NCBI GenBank assembly: GCA_050485645.1
Contig: JBJHBT010000029.1
Location: 1-48,432 of the forward strand
Reading direction: 5' to 3'
Source: JBJHBP01 sp050485645
GTDB lineage: Bacteria; Pseudomonadota; Gammaproteobacteria; Steroidobacterales; Rariloculaceae
DNA: 48,432 nucleotides
Each line of letters begins with the position of its first letter. The first letter of the stretch is position 1. Both the position numbers and the translations under genes were made by a program. Shown here one piece after another: positions 15,487-22,408 of this stretch. Below the pieces are notes generated by a model. That model was not told the DNA's origin and did no database searches. It saw only the letters and a list, made by a program, of their open reading frames with translations.

Positions 15487-15974
15487 GTCGGCACGCGCCC
15501 GAACTTCGACTGCAATACCCGCTCCACGTGTGGGTGTACGAAGGGCGACACGTCACCGCCCAGTTCCACGATCTCGCGCACCAGGCTCGACGACACGAAC
15601 GTGTAGTGCTCCGTGGGTGTCAGGAACACCGTTTCCACGGCGTCGGTGAGGTGGCGATTCATGGTCGCGAGCTGGAATTCGTACTCGAAATCCGACACCG
15701 CGCGCAGACCGCGGATGATCGCGCCGAGGTTGTGCTGACGCGCAAACTCAACGGTCAGGCCCTCGTAGCCGGTCACGGTCACGCCGGGCAGGTCCGCCAG
15801 CACTTCCCGGGCGAGCATCACACGTTCCTCCAGGCTCAGCAGCGGGGCCTTTTTCGGACTCGCCGCCACCGCCACGACCAGACGATCGAACAGCCGCATG
15901 CAGCGGCGCACCAGATCTTCGTGTCCGTGGGTAATCGGATCGAACGTGCCCGGATACATCGCGCCGACACTCAT
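15483..15974 (-). CDS. coaD: Phosphopantetheine adenylyltransferase
   Basis: CoaD makes dephospho-CoA from 4'-phosphopantetheine and ATP. The 163-residue protein has the nucleotidyltransferase motif YPGTFDPITHGHEDL, the lysine-bearing SPKK, IIRGLRAVSDFEYEFQ, and the terminal VSSSLVREI that matches the ISSTL-type ATP-binding motif. The start at 15974 overlaps the rsmD stop as ATGA and gives the usual length. It sits in a coupled rsmD-coaD-ggt operon; the rsmD-coaD pair is conserved widely, ggt is less usual. Confidence 0.97.
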   Translation of the reverse strand: MSVGAMYPGTFDPITHGHEDLVRRCMRLFDRLVVAVAASPKKAPLLSLEERVMLAREVLADLPGVTVTGYEGLTVEFARQHNLGAIIRGLRAVSDFEYEFQLATMNRHLTDAVETVFLTPTEHYTFVSSSLVREIVELGGDVSPFVHPHVERVLQSKFGRVPT

Positions 15975-16708
15975 CGGTCGCTCCGGTGAAGAATAGACAT
16001 GGCATCCATTGTAGCCGCCTGTCGCATCATCAGTAATCCGTAAGCCACATCCGCGGCTGTGGCCTGGCGGTGCCAGAACATGCCTGCCGGCGCATCGGGC
16101 AGCCCGTCGGCCCGTGGCCGTTCCAGGTAAACCACCGCAGCCGGCGACAGCTGCGGGGTCAGCAGCGCCAGCATTGGCTCGACCGGGGTCAGGTAAGGGG
16201 GATCCGCAAACGCGATGTCGAATGGCCCGGGGCAGGCGCCGCCCGCGTCTTTTACCGTCTCCGGGGTGCCGACAACGGCCTGTGCCGCCCCGGCGGCCGG
16301 CTGCGCACCTGGGGCGGGAACCGCAGAGGCTTCGGCCGGCGCCTGGCGCCGCCTGAGCCACGCCAGGGCGTCGGCTTCGATCACCTCGCCGTTACCGCCC
16401 AGACGTCTCAGCTGGTCGCGCAGCTGGCCGGCAAGGCGACGATCGCGCTCGATGAACAGCGCATGCCGCGCGCCGCGCGACAGTGCTTCCAGTCCAAGGG
16501 CGCCGGTGCCGGCACACAGGTCGACGCACCGCGCTCCGTTCACCAGTGGCCCCAACCAGTTGAACACCGTTTCGCGCACGCGATCGGGCGTCGGTCGCAC
16601 GCTGGTGCCGGAAGGTACGCCAATGCGTGTGCCACGCCACTGCCCGCCAATGATGCGGACGCGTTGCGGGAGAGATGACGGTGACCGTCCTGAGGCTGAT
16701 CGTTTCAT
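15971..16708 (-). CDS. rsmD: 16S rRNA (guanine(966)-N2)-methyltransferase
   Basis: RsmD methylates G966 of 16S rRNA in the small subunit. Motifs in order are VRIIGGQWRGTRI, VRPTPDRVRETVFNWL, the SAM site VDLCAGTGALGLEAL, FIERDRRLAGQL, and the catalytic FADPPYL. At 245 residues it is about 45 longer than E. coli RsmD. The excess is one Ala/Pro-rich insertion (about residues 120-160, starting RRRQAPAEASAVPAP) between the SAM domain strands, just before the DPPY motif. The start MKRSASGRS at 16708 is the first ATG that keeps the normal N-terminus. It is divergent from ftsY. Confidence 0.95.
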   Translation of the reverse strand: MKRSASGRSPSSLPQRVRIIGGQWRGTRIGVPSGTSVRPTPDRVRETVFNWLGPLVNGARCVDLCAGTGALGLEALSRGARHALFIERDRRLAGQLRDQLRRLGGNGEVIEADALAWLRRRQAPAEASAVPAPGAQPAAGAAQAVVGTPETVKDAGGACPGPFDIAFADPPYLTPVEPMLALLTPQLSPAAVVYLERPRADGLPDAPAGMFWHRQATAADVAYGLLMMRQAATMDAMSILHRSDR

Positions 16709-16794
16709 CAACCGCGCAAGGTACCAGAACCGAAGTACCACCGGGCAGCCGGGACCGGTGTTCGACATGGCCGGGCATCCGCCATGGCAGTCGC

Positions 16795-16800
16795 TATAAT
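16795..16800 (+). promoter_or_regulatory. Consensus -10 box upstream of ftsY
   Basis: A perfect TATAAT lies 141 bases before the proposed TTG start of ftsY, implying a 5' leader of about 135 nt. A suitable -35 is not obvious. The leader ends with a run of seven T bases just before the start codon. Confidence 0.5.
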
Positions 16801-16940
16801 CGGCTGTCCGGCATGCCATGATCCGTGCCGGCCGATCCGGGGCCATTGCCCCGCGATCTGTGCTCGAACGTTGCATCCCTGAACCTGACACTTGCGGGTC
16901 TTGCTGTCCTCAAGGTCCGAACTCCCCGAGGTTTTTTTCA

Positions 16941-17888
16941 TTGGCTACCGACCCATCACCCCGACCTGCCGCCGGGTTCTTCTCCAAGCTCAAGTCGCGT
17001 TTGAACCGTGGCAAGGCCTGGCTCACATCGGACCTCGCCGATCTGTTTGCGCGCGGCATCGATGAGGAGGCGCTGGAAGAGCTGGAGATGCGCCTGCTCA
17101 GCGCCGACGTGGGCGTTGAAGCCACGAATCGTCTCATCGACAGACTGCGGCGCGCCAAAGGGCGCGAATTGCAGAACGCGAACGGCGCGGCCGGCGTGCT
17201 GGAAGAGGCCATTGTCGAGATACTCGAGCCGCTGGCGCGGCCGCTGCGGCCCGACTGCGCCCGCAGGCCGTTCGTAATTCTCGCCGTGGGTGTGAACGGC
17301 ACCGGCAAGACCACGACACTGGGCAAACTCGCGCACAGGCTGCAGTCCGACGGACACTCGGTGCTGCTGGCCGCCGGCGACACGTTCCGTGCCGCCGCCA
17401 CGGAACAGCTGGAAGCCTGGGCGCAACGGTCGGGTGCGCAGTTCACCGGTCAGGCGCATGGCGCCGATCCTGCCGCCGTCGTACACGACGCACTCACCGC
17501 CGCCCGCTCACGCGACATCGATGTGGTGCTGGCCGACACGGCAGGTCGATTGCACACCGCTGCCGGGTTGATGGACCAACTGGAAAAGGTCCGGCGCGTG
17601 GCGAAGCGCTTCGATCCCGATGCGCCACACGAAACGCTGCTGGTTCTCGATGGCAGTCAGGGCCAGAATGCGCTCGTCCAGGCAGTGCAGTTCCATCAGC
17701 GCATGGGTGTTACGGGAATCGTCATCACCAAGCTCGACGGCACCGCGAAGGGCGGCATCGTGCTCGCCATCGCCGAGCGACTGCGCGTGCCCATCCGCTT
17801 CGTCGGAGTCGGCGAAGGCGTCGACGATCTGGACGTGTTCGACGCACGCGACTTCGCGCGCGCGCTGCTGGGAGACGGGCGGCCTTGA
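16941..17888 (+). CDS. ftsY: Signal recognition particle receptor FtsY (TTG start)
   Basis: FtsY is the SRP receptor GTPase that delivers ribosome-nascent-chain complexes to the membrane. The N domain (GFFSKLKSRLNRGKAWL onward) and the G domain are intact: AVGVNGTGKTTTLGKLA (G1), DTFRAAATEQLEAWA, VLADTAGRLH (G3), TKLDGTAKGG (G4) and FVGVGEGVDDL. No long acidic A domain is present. The frame is open to an ATG at 16818, but that 41-residue extension looks like translated leader. TTG at 16941 with gagg ten bases upstream fits better and gives 315 residues. The stop overlaps the start of ftsE. Confidence 0.93.
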   Translation: MATDPSPRPAAGFFSKLKSRLNRGKAWLTSDLADLFARGIDEEALEELEMRLLSADVGVEATNRLIDRLRRAKGRELQNANGAAGVLEEAIVEILEPLARPLRPDCARRPFVILAVGVNGTGKTTTLGKLAHRLQSDGHSVLLAAGDTFRAAATEQLEAWAQRSGAQFTGQAHGADPAAVVHDALTAARSRDIDVVLADTAGRLHTAAGLMDQLEKVRRVAKRFDPDAPHETLLVLDGSQGQNALVQAVQFHQRMGVTGIVITKLDGTAKGGIVLAIAERLRVPIRFVGVGEGVDDLDVFDARDFARALLGDGRP

Positions 17889-18586
17889 TTCGTTTCGACA
17901 ATGTCATCAAACGCTACCCGAATGGTCATGAGGCGCTCAGTGGCGTCAGTTTCATGATCGAACAGGGCGAGATGGTATTCCTCACCGGGCCGTCCGGCGC
18001 CGGCAAGAGCACGCTGCTGAAACTGATCGCACTGATCGAGCGGCCCTCGCGCGGCGCGGTGCTGATCAACAACCAGAACACTTCGCGCGTACGCCGTGGC
18101 CGCATACCACGGTTCCGGCAACGGATCGGGATCGTGTTTCAGGATCACAAGCTGCTGTACGACCGCAGCGTGTTCGACAATGTGGCTCTGCCGCTGGTGA
18201 TTGCCGGCCTGTCGCGCCGGGAGATCGAACGGCGCGTGCGCGCATCACTCGACCAGGTCGGCCTGCTCGGGCGCGAACACCACGAGCCGGTGACGCTGTC
18301 CACCGGCGAACAGCAGCGCGTGGGGATTGCGCGCGCCGTTGCCGTGCGGCCGGACATCGTGATCGCCGACGAGCCCACCGGTAACCTCGATCCGGACCTG
18401 TCGCTGGAGATCATGCAGCTGTTCGAGCGATTCAACGAAGTGGGTGTAACGCTGCTGATTGCCACCCACGACCTGGAACTGATCGATCGTCTGGAGCACC
18501 GCCGCATCAAGCTCGTTGGCGGCCGGATCGCATCCGATGACGGTCGCCTCATCGACGACGCCGTCCCGGCGTGGCGTCCGAGGTAG
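17885..18586 (+). CDS. ftsE: Cell-division ABC transporter ATP-binding protein FtsE (TTG start)
   Basis: FtsE powers FtsX, which activates septal murein hydrolases during division. The 233-residue protein has Walker A GPSGAGKST, the Q-loop FQDHKLL, Walker B IVIADEPTGNLD and the H-loop ATHD. The signature reads LSTGEQQRV, with threonine replacing the first of the usual two glycines (LSGGEQQRV). The only workable start is TTG at 17885, overlapping the ftsY TGA (TTGA), so translation is coupled to ftsY. Confidence 0.97.
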   Translation: MIRFDNVIKRYPNGHEALSGVSFMIEQGEMVFLTGPSGAGKSTLLKLIALIERPSRGAVLINNQNTSRVRRGRIPRFRQRIGIVFQDHKLLYDRSVFDNVALPLVIAGLSRREIERRVRASLDQVGLLGREHHEPVTLSTGEQQRVGIARAVAVRPDIVIADEPTGNLDPDLSLEIMQLFERFNEVGVTLLIATHDLELIDRLEHRRIKLVGGRIASDDGRLIDDAVPAWRPR

Positions 18587-18592
18587 GCGATC

Positions 18593-19513
18593 ATGCCGCG
18601 ATTTCTCAGTCGCTACCTGATGCTGCACGCGCAGAATGCGCTGTCGGCGATGGGCCGGCTGGCCCGACAGCCGGTCGCCACAGCCATGACGGTCATCGTC
18701 ATCGCGATCGCGCTGGCGCTGCCGGGCGGACTCAAGGTGCTGGTGGGCAACGCCGCCGCACTGAGTTCCGCCTGGGAACATGCCGCCGATTTCACGGTGT
18801 ATCTGGGGCTGGATACGACAGACGAGGCGGCCGCCGAACTGGCTGAACGGATCCGGGCACGGGACGACGTCGCCGCGGTGGAGTTCATCAACCGCGACGT
18901 CGCACTGGCCGAATTCCGCGCCCGTTCGGGGATCGCCGAGCTCATCGACGCACTGGATGACAATCCGCTGCCGCACGCGCTGGTGGTGCGGCCCACCAGC
19001 GACCCTGAAGTCGATGTCGCCGCGCTGGCCGCGGCGCTGGACGCCCTGCCGGAGACCGACCTGGTGCAGATCGATACCGCCTGGGTGGAACGGCTGCGCG
19101 CGATCCTGACGCTGGCCAGCCGGGTGGTGAACATCGCCACGCTGCTGCTGGCGGCGGCCGTGGCGCTGGTGATCGGCAACACGATCCGACTTGAAATCAA
19201 CAACCGCCGCACCGAGATAGAAGTGATGAAGCTGGTGGGCGGCAGCGATGGTTTCATACGCCGGCCGTTCCTGTATCTGGGGTTCTGGTATGGGCTTGCC
19301 GGTGCCCTGGCGGCCTGCATACTGATCGGGATAACCCTGTGGCTGCTGTCGGCACCGGTCGGCCGCCTGGCGGCGCTGTACGACAGTTCATTCCGCCTTG
19401 CGGGGCTTGGTGGCGGCGATTGGCTGACGCTGATCGCAGGCGGGGCCGCGCTGGGCTGGGCGGGGGCGGGCATCGCCACGGCGCGTCATCTGCGGGCCAT
19501 CGAGCCCAGCTGA
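18593..19513 (+). CDS. ftsX: Cell-division protein FtsX
   Basis: FtsX is the membrane partner of FtsE. The 306-residue protein has four transmembrane segments: one after a cytoplasmic tail (VATAMTVIVIAIALALPGG), then a periplasmic domain (about 55-165), then three near the C-terminus (LLLAAAVALVIGNTIRL, YLGFWYGLAGALAACILIG, LIAGGAALGWAGAGIA). NNRRTEIEVMKLVGG is a family hallmark. SD aggtagg overlaps the ftsE stop, and the ATG follows six bases later. Confidence 0.96.
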   Translation: MPRFLSRYLMLHAQNALSAMGRLARQPVATAMTVIVIAIALALPGGLKVLVGNAAALSSAWEHAADFTVYLGLDTTDEAAAELAERIRARDDVAAVEFINRDVALAEFRARSGIAELIDALDDNPLPHALVVRPTSDPEVDVAALAAALDALPETDLVQIDTAWVERLRAILTLASRVVNIATLLLAAAVALVIGNTIRLEINNRRTEIEVMKLVGGSDGFIRRPFLYLGFWYGLAGALAACILIGITLWLLSAPVGRLAALYDSSFRLAGLGGGDWLTLIAGGAALGWAGAGIATARHLRAIEPS

Positions 19514-19518
19514 CACAC

Positions 19519-19567
19519 GGCCGTCGAGCCGGTCACGAACAACCCGGTCACGGAACCGGCGACGGCC
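19519..19567 (+). terminator. Hairpin after ftsX, abutting the CIRCE element
   Basis: GGCCGTC-GA-GCCGGT pairs with ACCGGC-GACGGCC, a stem of about 13 bp with a small bulge and a 21-base loop. It begins six bases after the ftsX stop and ends immediately before the CIRCE element. No U-run follows. It probably insulates rpoH from ftsYEX transcription. Confidence 0.5.
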
Positions 19568-19594
19568 TTAGCACTCTAAACGCACGAGTGCTAG
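19568..19594 (+). promoter_or_regulatory. CIRCE element (HrcA operator) upstream of rpoH
   Basis: The sequence TTAGCACTC-N9-GAGTGCTAG matches the CIRCE consensus (TTAGCACTC-N9-GAGTGCTAA) at 17 of 18 arm positions with the exact 9-base spacer. It overlaps a sigma-70-like promoter: TTAGCA (19568-19573), 18-base spacer, TAGAAT (19592-19597). Bound HrcA would cover the -35, spacer and upstream edge of the -10. The predicted transcript would start near 19604, giving a leader of only about 20 nt before rpoH. Confidence 0.88.
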
Positions 19595-19597
19595 AAT
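19592..19597 (+). promoter_or_regulatory. -10 box of rpoH
   Basis: TAGAAT matches TATAAT at five of six positions and lies 26 bases before the rpoH ATG. Its first three bases are the last three of the CIRCE element, so repressor and polymerase binding should be mutually exclusive. Confidence 0.6.
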
Positions 19598-19623
19598 CCG
19601 CAGCTTAAGGGAGATTGCTGGCC

Positions 19624-20490
19624 ATGACGACAACCGCGCTCGCACTGCGAAACGCCGAGCACATGCTGAGTGGACCACTCGGCACGCTCGACCATTACAT
19701 TCACGCGGTCAACTCCGTTCCGGTATTGAGCGCGGAGGAAGAACGCGAGCTGGCTATCCGACTCAGGGAGCACAACGACCTCGAGGCCGCGCGCTCACTG
19801 GTGCTGGCCCATCTTCGCTTCGTCGTGCACATCGCGCGTGGCTACAGCGGCTACGGCCTGCAGCTGGGCGACCTGATCCAGGAAGGCAATGTCGGCCTGA
19901 TGAAGGCCGTGAAGCGCTTCGATCCCGCCGTGGGCGTGCGCCTGGTATCGTTCGCGGTGCACTGGATCCGCGCCGAAATTCACGAATTCGTGCTGCGCAA
20001 CTGGCGGCTGGTGAAAGTCGCCACCACCAAGGCGCAGCGCAAACTGTTCTTCAATCTGCGCAAAGCGAAGAAGCGCCTTGGCTGGCTGTCGCGCGAGGAA
20101 ACCGAAGCCGTGGCCCGGGACCTGGGCGTGAGCGCCCGGGAAGTCACCGAAATGGAGCAGCGGCTCAGCGGCCACGACGTGTCGTTCGATCCCTCGCCGC
20201 TGGAGGATGAGGAAACCAGCTACGCGCCGGCGGCCTATCTTCCCAGTGCCGGCAGTGATCCAGCCGAAGCGATCGAGCGCGACGACTGGGACGCCGACGC
20301 CAGCGACAGGCTGGAACAGGCGCTTGCGAAGCTGGACGACCGCAGTCGATCGATACTGGCGCGCCGCTGGCTGACCGAATCCAAGGCCACTCTGCATGAG
20401 CTGGCGGCCGAATACTCGGTCTCCGCCGAGCGCATCCGTCAGATAGAGAACAATGCGATCGGCAAGCTCAAGACAATGATGGCTGCCTGA
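19624..20490 (+). CDS. rpoH: RNA polymerase heat-shock sigma factor (sigma-32)
   Basis: The 288-residue protein has all regions of sigma-32: YIHAVNSVPVLSAEEERELA (1.2), LVLAHLRFVVHIARGYSGYG and LGDLIQEGNVGLMKAVKRFD (2.1-2.2), VSFAVHWIRAEIHEFVLRNW (2.3-2.4), and a C-terminal helix-turn-helix in region 4.2 (TLHELAAEYSVSAERIRQIE). The RpoH box, QRKLFFNLRKAKKRLG, is intact, distinguishing it from other sigma-70 members and marking chaperone/FtsH control. SD aagggaga lies ten bases before the ATG at 19624; an in-frame TTG three codons earlier is too close to that SD. The CIRCE element on its promoter implies HrcA repression. Confidence 0.97.
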   Translation: MTTTALALRNAEHMLSGPLGTLDHYIHAVNSVPVLSAEEERELAIRLREHNDLEAARSLVLAHLRFVVHIARGYSGYGLQLGDLIQEGNVGLMKAVKRFDPAVGVRLVSFAVHWIRAEIHEFVLRNWRLVKVATTKAQRKLFFNLRKAKKRLGWLSREETEAVARDLGVSAREVTEMEQRLSGHDVSFDPSPLEDEETSYAPAAYLPSAGSDPAEAIERDDWDADASDRLEQALAKLDDRSRSILARRWLTESKATLHELAAEYSVSAERIRQIENNAIGKLKTMMAA

Positions 20491-20520
20491 CCGCCCCGGC
20501 GGCGGTCGCGGTCAGGCAGC
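20482..20520. terminator. Hairpin between convergent rpoH and ompA-like genes
   Basis: A perfect 12-bp inverted repeat (GCTGCCTGACCG / CGGTCAGGCAGC) starts inside the last codons of rpoH and includes its TGA. There is no U-run on the plus strand. It may act as a bidirectional stop or protect mRNA 3' ends. Confidence 0.5.
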
Positions 20521-20541
20521 TGCCCGCAGAAAAACAGCCGA

Positions 20542-21222
20542 TCAGGAATCGACCAGCGGGAACAGCGTCAGCTCGACGCGGCGGTTCATCGCACGTCCTT
20601 CCACGGTCTCGTTGGTCGCGATCGGCCGCGTCGGGCCATGACCCACCTCGATGACACGATCCGCCCGCACATTACGTGTGCGCAGATACGTACCGACCGA
20701 CGCGGCACGCCGCTGCGACAGGTTCATGTTCAGATCGAAGCCGCCGGTGCTGTCGGTGTGGCCGGCCACTTCCACCACCGTCTGCTGAAACTCGTTGACC
20801 ACCAGCGCCACGGAATCCAGCACCTCGAAGAAGTTGGCGTTCAGATCCGCGCTGTTGGTCGCGAACGTGATGTTGCCCGGCATGTTGAGGATGATGTTGT
20901 CACCGTCGCGGGTAACACTGACGCCGGTGCGATCCAGGCGCTCCCGAAGCGCGGCCTCCTGACGATCCATGTAGTTGCCCACGGCGGCACCGGCCAGTGC
21001 GCCAAGACCCGCGCCGATCAGGGCGCGCCTGCGGCGATCCACGGAGTTGTCGCCGGTGATCACACCCGCCGCAGCACCGGCCGCGGCACCGATCACCGCC
21101 TGTCGCTGCGCCCTCGCGGTGCGCTCCTCGCGTGTGTAAGGATCCAGCGTCGTACACGCCGTCACCACGAACGCGGCACCAATCATGGCCGCGCCCATTC
21201 TTGCCTTATTCCAGGTTTGCAT
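20542..21222 (-). CDS. OmpA-family lipoprotein with glycine-zipper (YiaD-like)
   Basis: The 226-residue protein has a lipoprotein signal peptide ending VVTAC. A glycine-zipper region follows (AVIGAAAGAAAGVITG and ALIGAGLGALAGAAVG). The C-terminal OmpA-like peptidoglycan-binding domain shows ITFATNSADLN, VEVAGHTDSTG, LSQRRAASVGTYL and RAMNRRVEL. It is expected to sit in the outer membrane and hold the murein, as YiaD does. A very strong SD (aaggagga) before the ATG at 21222 decides the start over the longer open frame. It is divergent from the DUF962 gene and convergent with rpoH. Confidence 0.93.
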   Translation of the reverse strand: MQTWNKARMGAAMIGAAFVVTACTTLDPYTREERTARAQRQAVIGAAAGAAAGVITGDNSVDRRRRALIGAGLGALAGAAVGNYMDRQEAALRERLDRTGVSVTRDGDNIILNMPGNITFATNSADLNANFFEVLDSVALVVNEFQQTVVEVAGHTDSTGGFDLNMNLSQRRAASVGTYLRTRNVRADRVIEVGHGPTRPIATNETVEGRAMNRRVELTLFPLVDS

Positions 21223-21309
21223 ACCAGTAATCCTCCTTAGATCACCGCTTCCCAGTCCTGCGGGAGCGGTATCATGCCTGCCACTACCTGAACAGAACGT
21301 GACTGAACC

Positions 21310-21804
21310 CTGAAAAACGAAATCCAGGATCCCGCCGCCGACCACTGCTCATCCGAGGTCGATGTCTGGCTGCAGCGCTACCGGGGTAGTGATCGACCAC
21401 CCCGCACACCGGACTATCTGCTCACGCCGCTGATGGTCACCGCATGGGTCGGCCTGCTGTGGGCACTGCCTGTTCCGGAGATGTTCAGCCAAGCGTCAAC
21501 CGTATTCAACTGGGGCACATTATTCATGATGGCCGCTCTGGTGTACTACTTCATTCTGTCGCTGCCGCTGGCGTTCGGCCTGCTGCCCTTCATACTGCTG
21601 GTCGTGCTGCTGACCGCCTGGCTCAGCGGCACAGCGCTGCCACTGGCACTGGTGTCAGCCATTGCGCTGCTGGCCGGCCTGACAGTTCACGGCGCCCTGC
21701 GCAACGACGGCGCGCGCGGACTGGGTCGCACGCTCCTGTTCCTGATGCTGGGGCCGCCATGGCTGCTGGCCCGCATCTATCGCCACCTGAACATCCGCTA
21801 CTGA
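21310..21804 (+). CDS. Divergent DUF962 (Mpo1-like) membrane protein, probable CTG start
   Basis: From 21310 the frame encodes VDVWLQRYRG, then four hydrophobic segments with FNWGTLFMMAALVYYFILSL, and a C-terminal LMLGPPWLLARIYRHLNI. Together these match the DUF962/Mpo1-like family. The first ATG (21433) would cut off the conserved N-terminus. The in-frame stop at 21304 leaves only CTG at 21310 as a plausible initiator, giving 164 residues. The family's SH-N-x-x-H and GH-x-x-E metal-ligand motifs read GSDRPPRTPDYL and VHGAL here, so most ligands are lost. The yeast homologue oxidises 2-hydroxy fatty acids; this copy may be inactive. The Nudix gene follows after seven bases. Confidence 0.65.
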   Translation: MKNEIQDPAADHCSSEVDVWLQRYRGSDRPPRTPDYLLTPLMVTAWVGLLWALPVPEMFSQASTVFNWGTLFMMAALVYYFILSLPLAFGLLPFILLVVLLTAWLSGTALPLALVSAIALLAGLTVHGALRNDGARGLGRTLLFLMLGPPWLLARIYRHLNIRY

Positions 21805-21811
21805 GGCACTC

Positions 21812-22408
21812 ATGTCCACATCGTCCGAAGCATCCGGCAGGCCCGGCCCGTGGATCACGCTGAGCCGGGATACCGTCTACGAGAACCCCTGGATACGTGT
21901 GGAAGACCACCGCGTCATCAATCCGTCCGGTGCCGAGAGCCAGTACGGCAAGGTCTGTTTCAAGAACGTCGCCGTGGCGGTGATCGCCGTTGATACGCAG
22001 GGCCGGGTCGTGCTCGTCGGCCAGCATCGCTACACACTGGACTGCTACTCATGGGAGCTGCCGATGGGTGGTGCGCCGCTGTCGGAACAGCCGCTGGAAG
22101 CCGCGAAGCGTGAACTGCGCGAGGAAACCGGCTTCACCGCTGCTCACTGGCGCGAACTGATGCGTGTGCATACCTCGAATTCGGTGACCGACGAACTGGG
22201 CATCGTGTATCTGGCCGAAGAACTGACCTGCGGCGCGCAGGAACCGGAGGCTACCGAGGATCTGGCGGTCACCGCCCGCCCGCTACCGGACGTCGTGGCC
22301 GACGTGCTGGCGGGCCGCATCACCGACGCAATCACCGTCGCCGGCATCCTGCGACTTGCCGTCGAGCGGTGGACCGATGCGCCGGCTCGCACGACAATCA
22401 GCCCATGA
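21812..22408 (+). CDS. Nudix hydrolase, ADP-ribose pyrophosphatase-like
   Basis: The 198-residue protein has a complete Nudix box, G-x5-E-x7-REL-REETGF, at about residues 83-105, and preceding GQHRYTLDCYSWELPMGG, typical of the ADP-ribose/NDP-sugar diphosphatase branch. It would cleave a nucleoside diphosphate linked to another moiety, using magnesium held by the REETGF glutamates; the substrate is not certain. SD gagg precedes the ATG. Its stop overlaps the start of the response-regulator gene (ATGA), so it is part of one operon. Confidence 0.88.
   Translation: MSTSSEASGRPGPWITLSRDTVYENPWIRVEDHRVINPSGAESQYGKVCFKNVAVAVIAVDTQGRVVLVGQHRYTLDCYSWELPMGGAPLSEQPLEAAKRELREETGFTAAHWRELMRVHTSNSVTDELGIVYLAEELTCGAQEPEATEDLAVTARPLPDVVADVLAGRITDAITVAGILRLAVERWTDAPARTTISP

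Noticed and set aside
16818..16940. Upstream ATG giving FtsY a 41-residue extension
   Set aside because: No SD, non-conserved residues, and TTG at 16941 has a spaced GAGG and begins just before the N domain.
20542..21222. OmpA-like lipoprotein as the PdsO partner of the PdsRS system
   Set aside because: It is divergently transcribed, separated by two genes, and its glycine-zipper architecture fits general YiaD-like proteins; nothing specific to sorting is visible.
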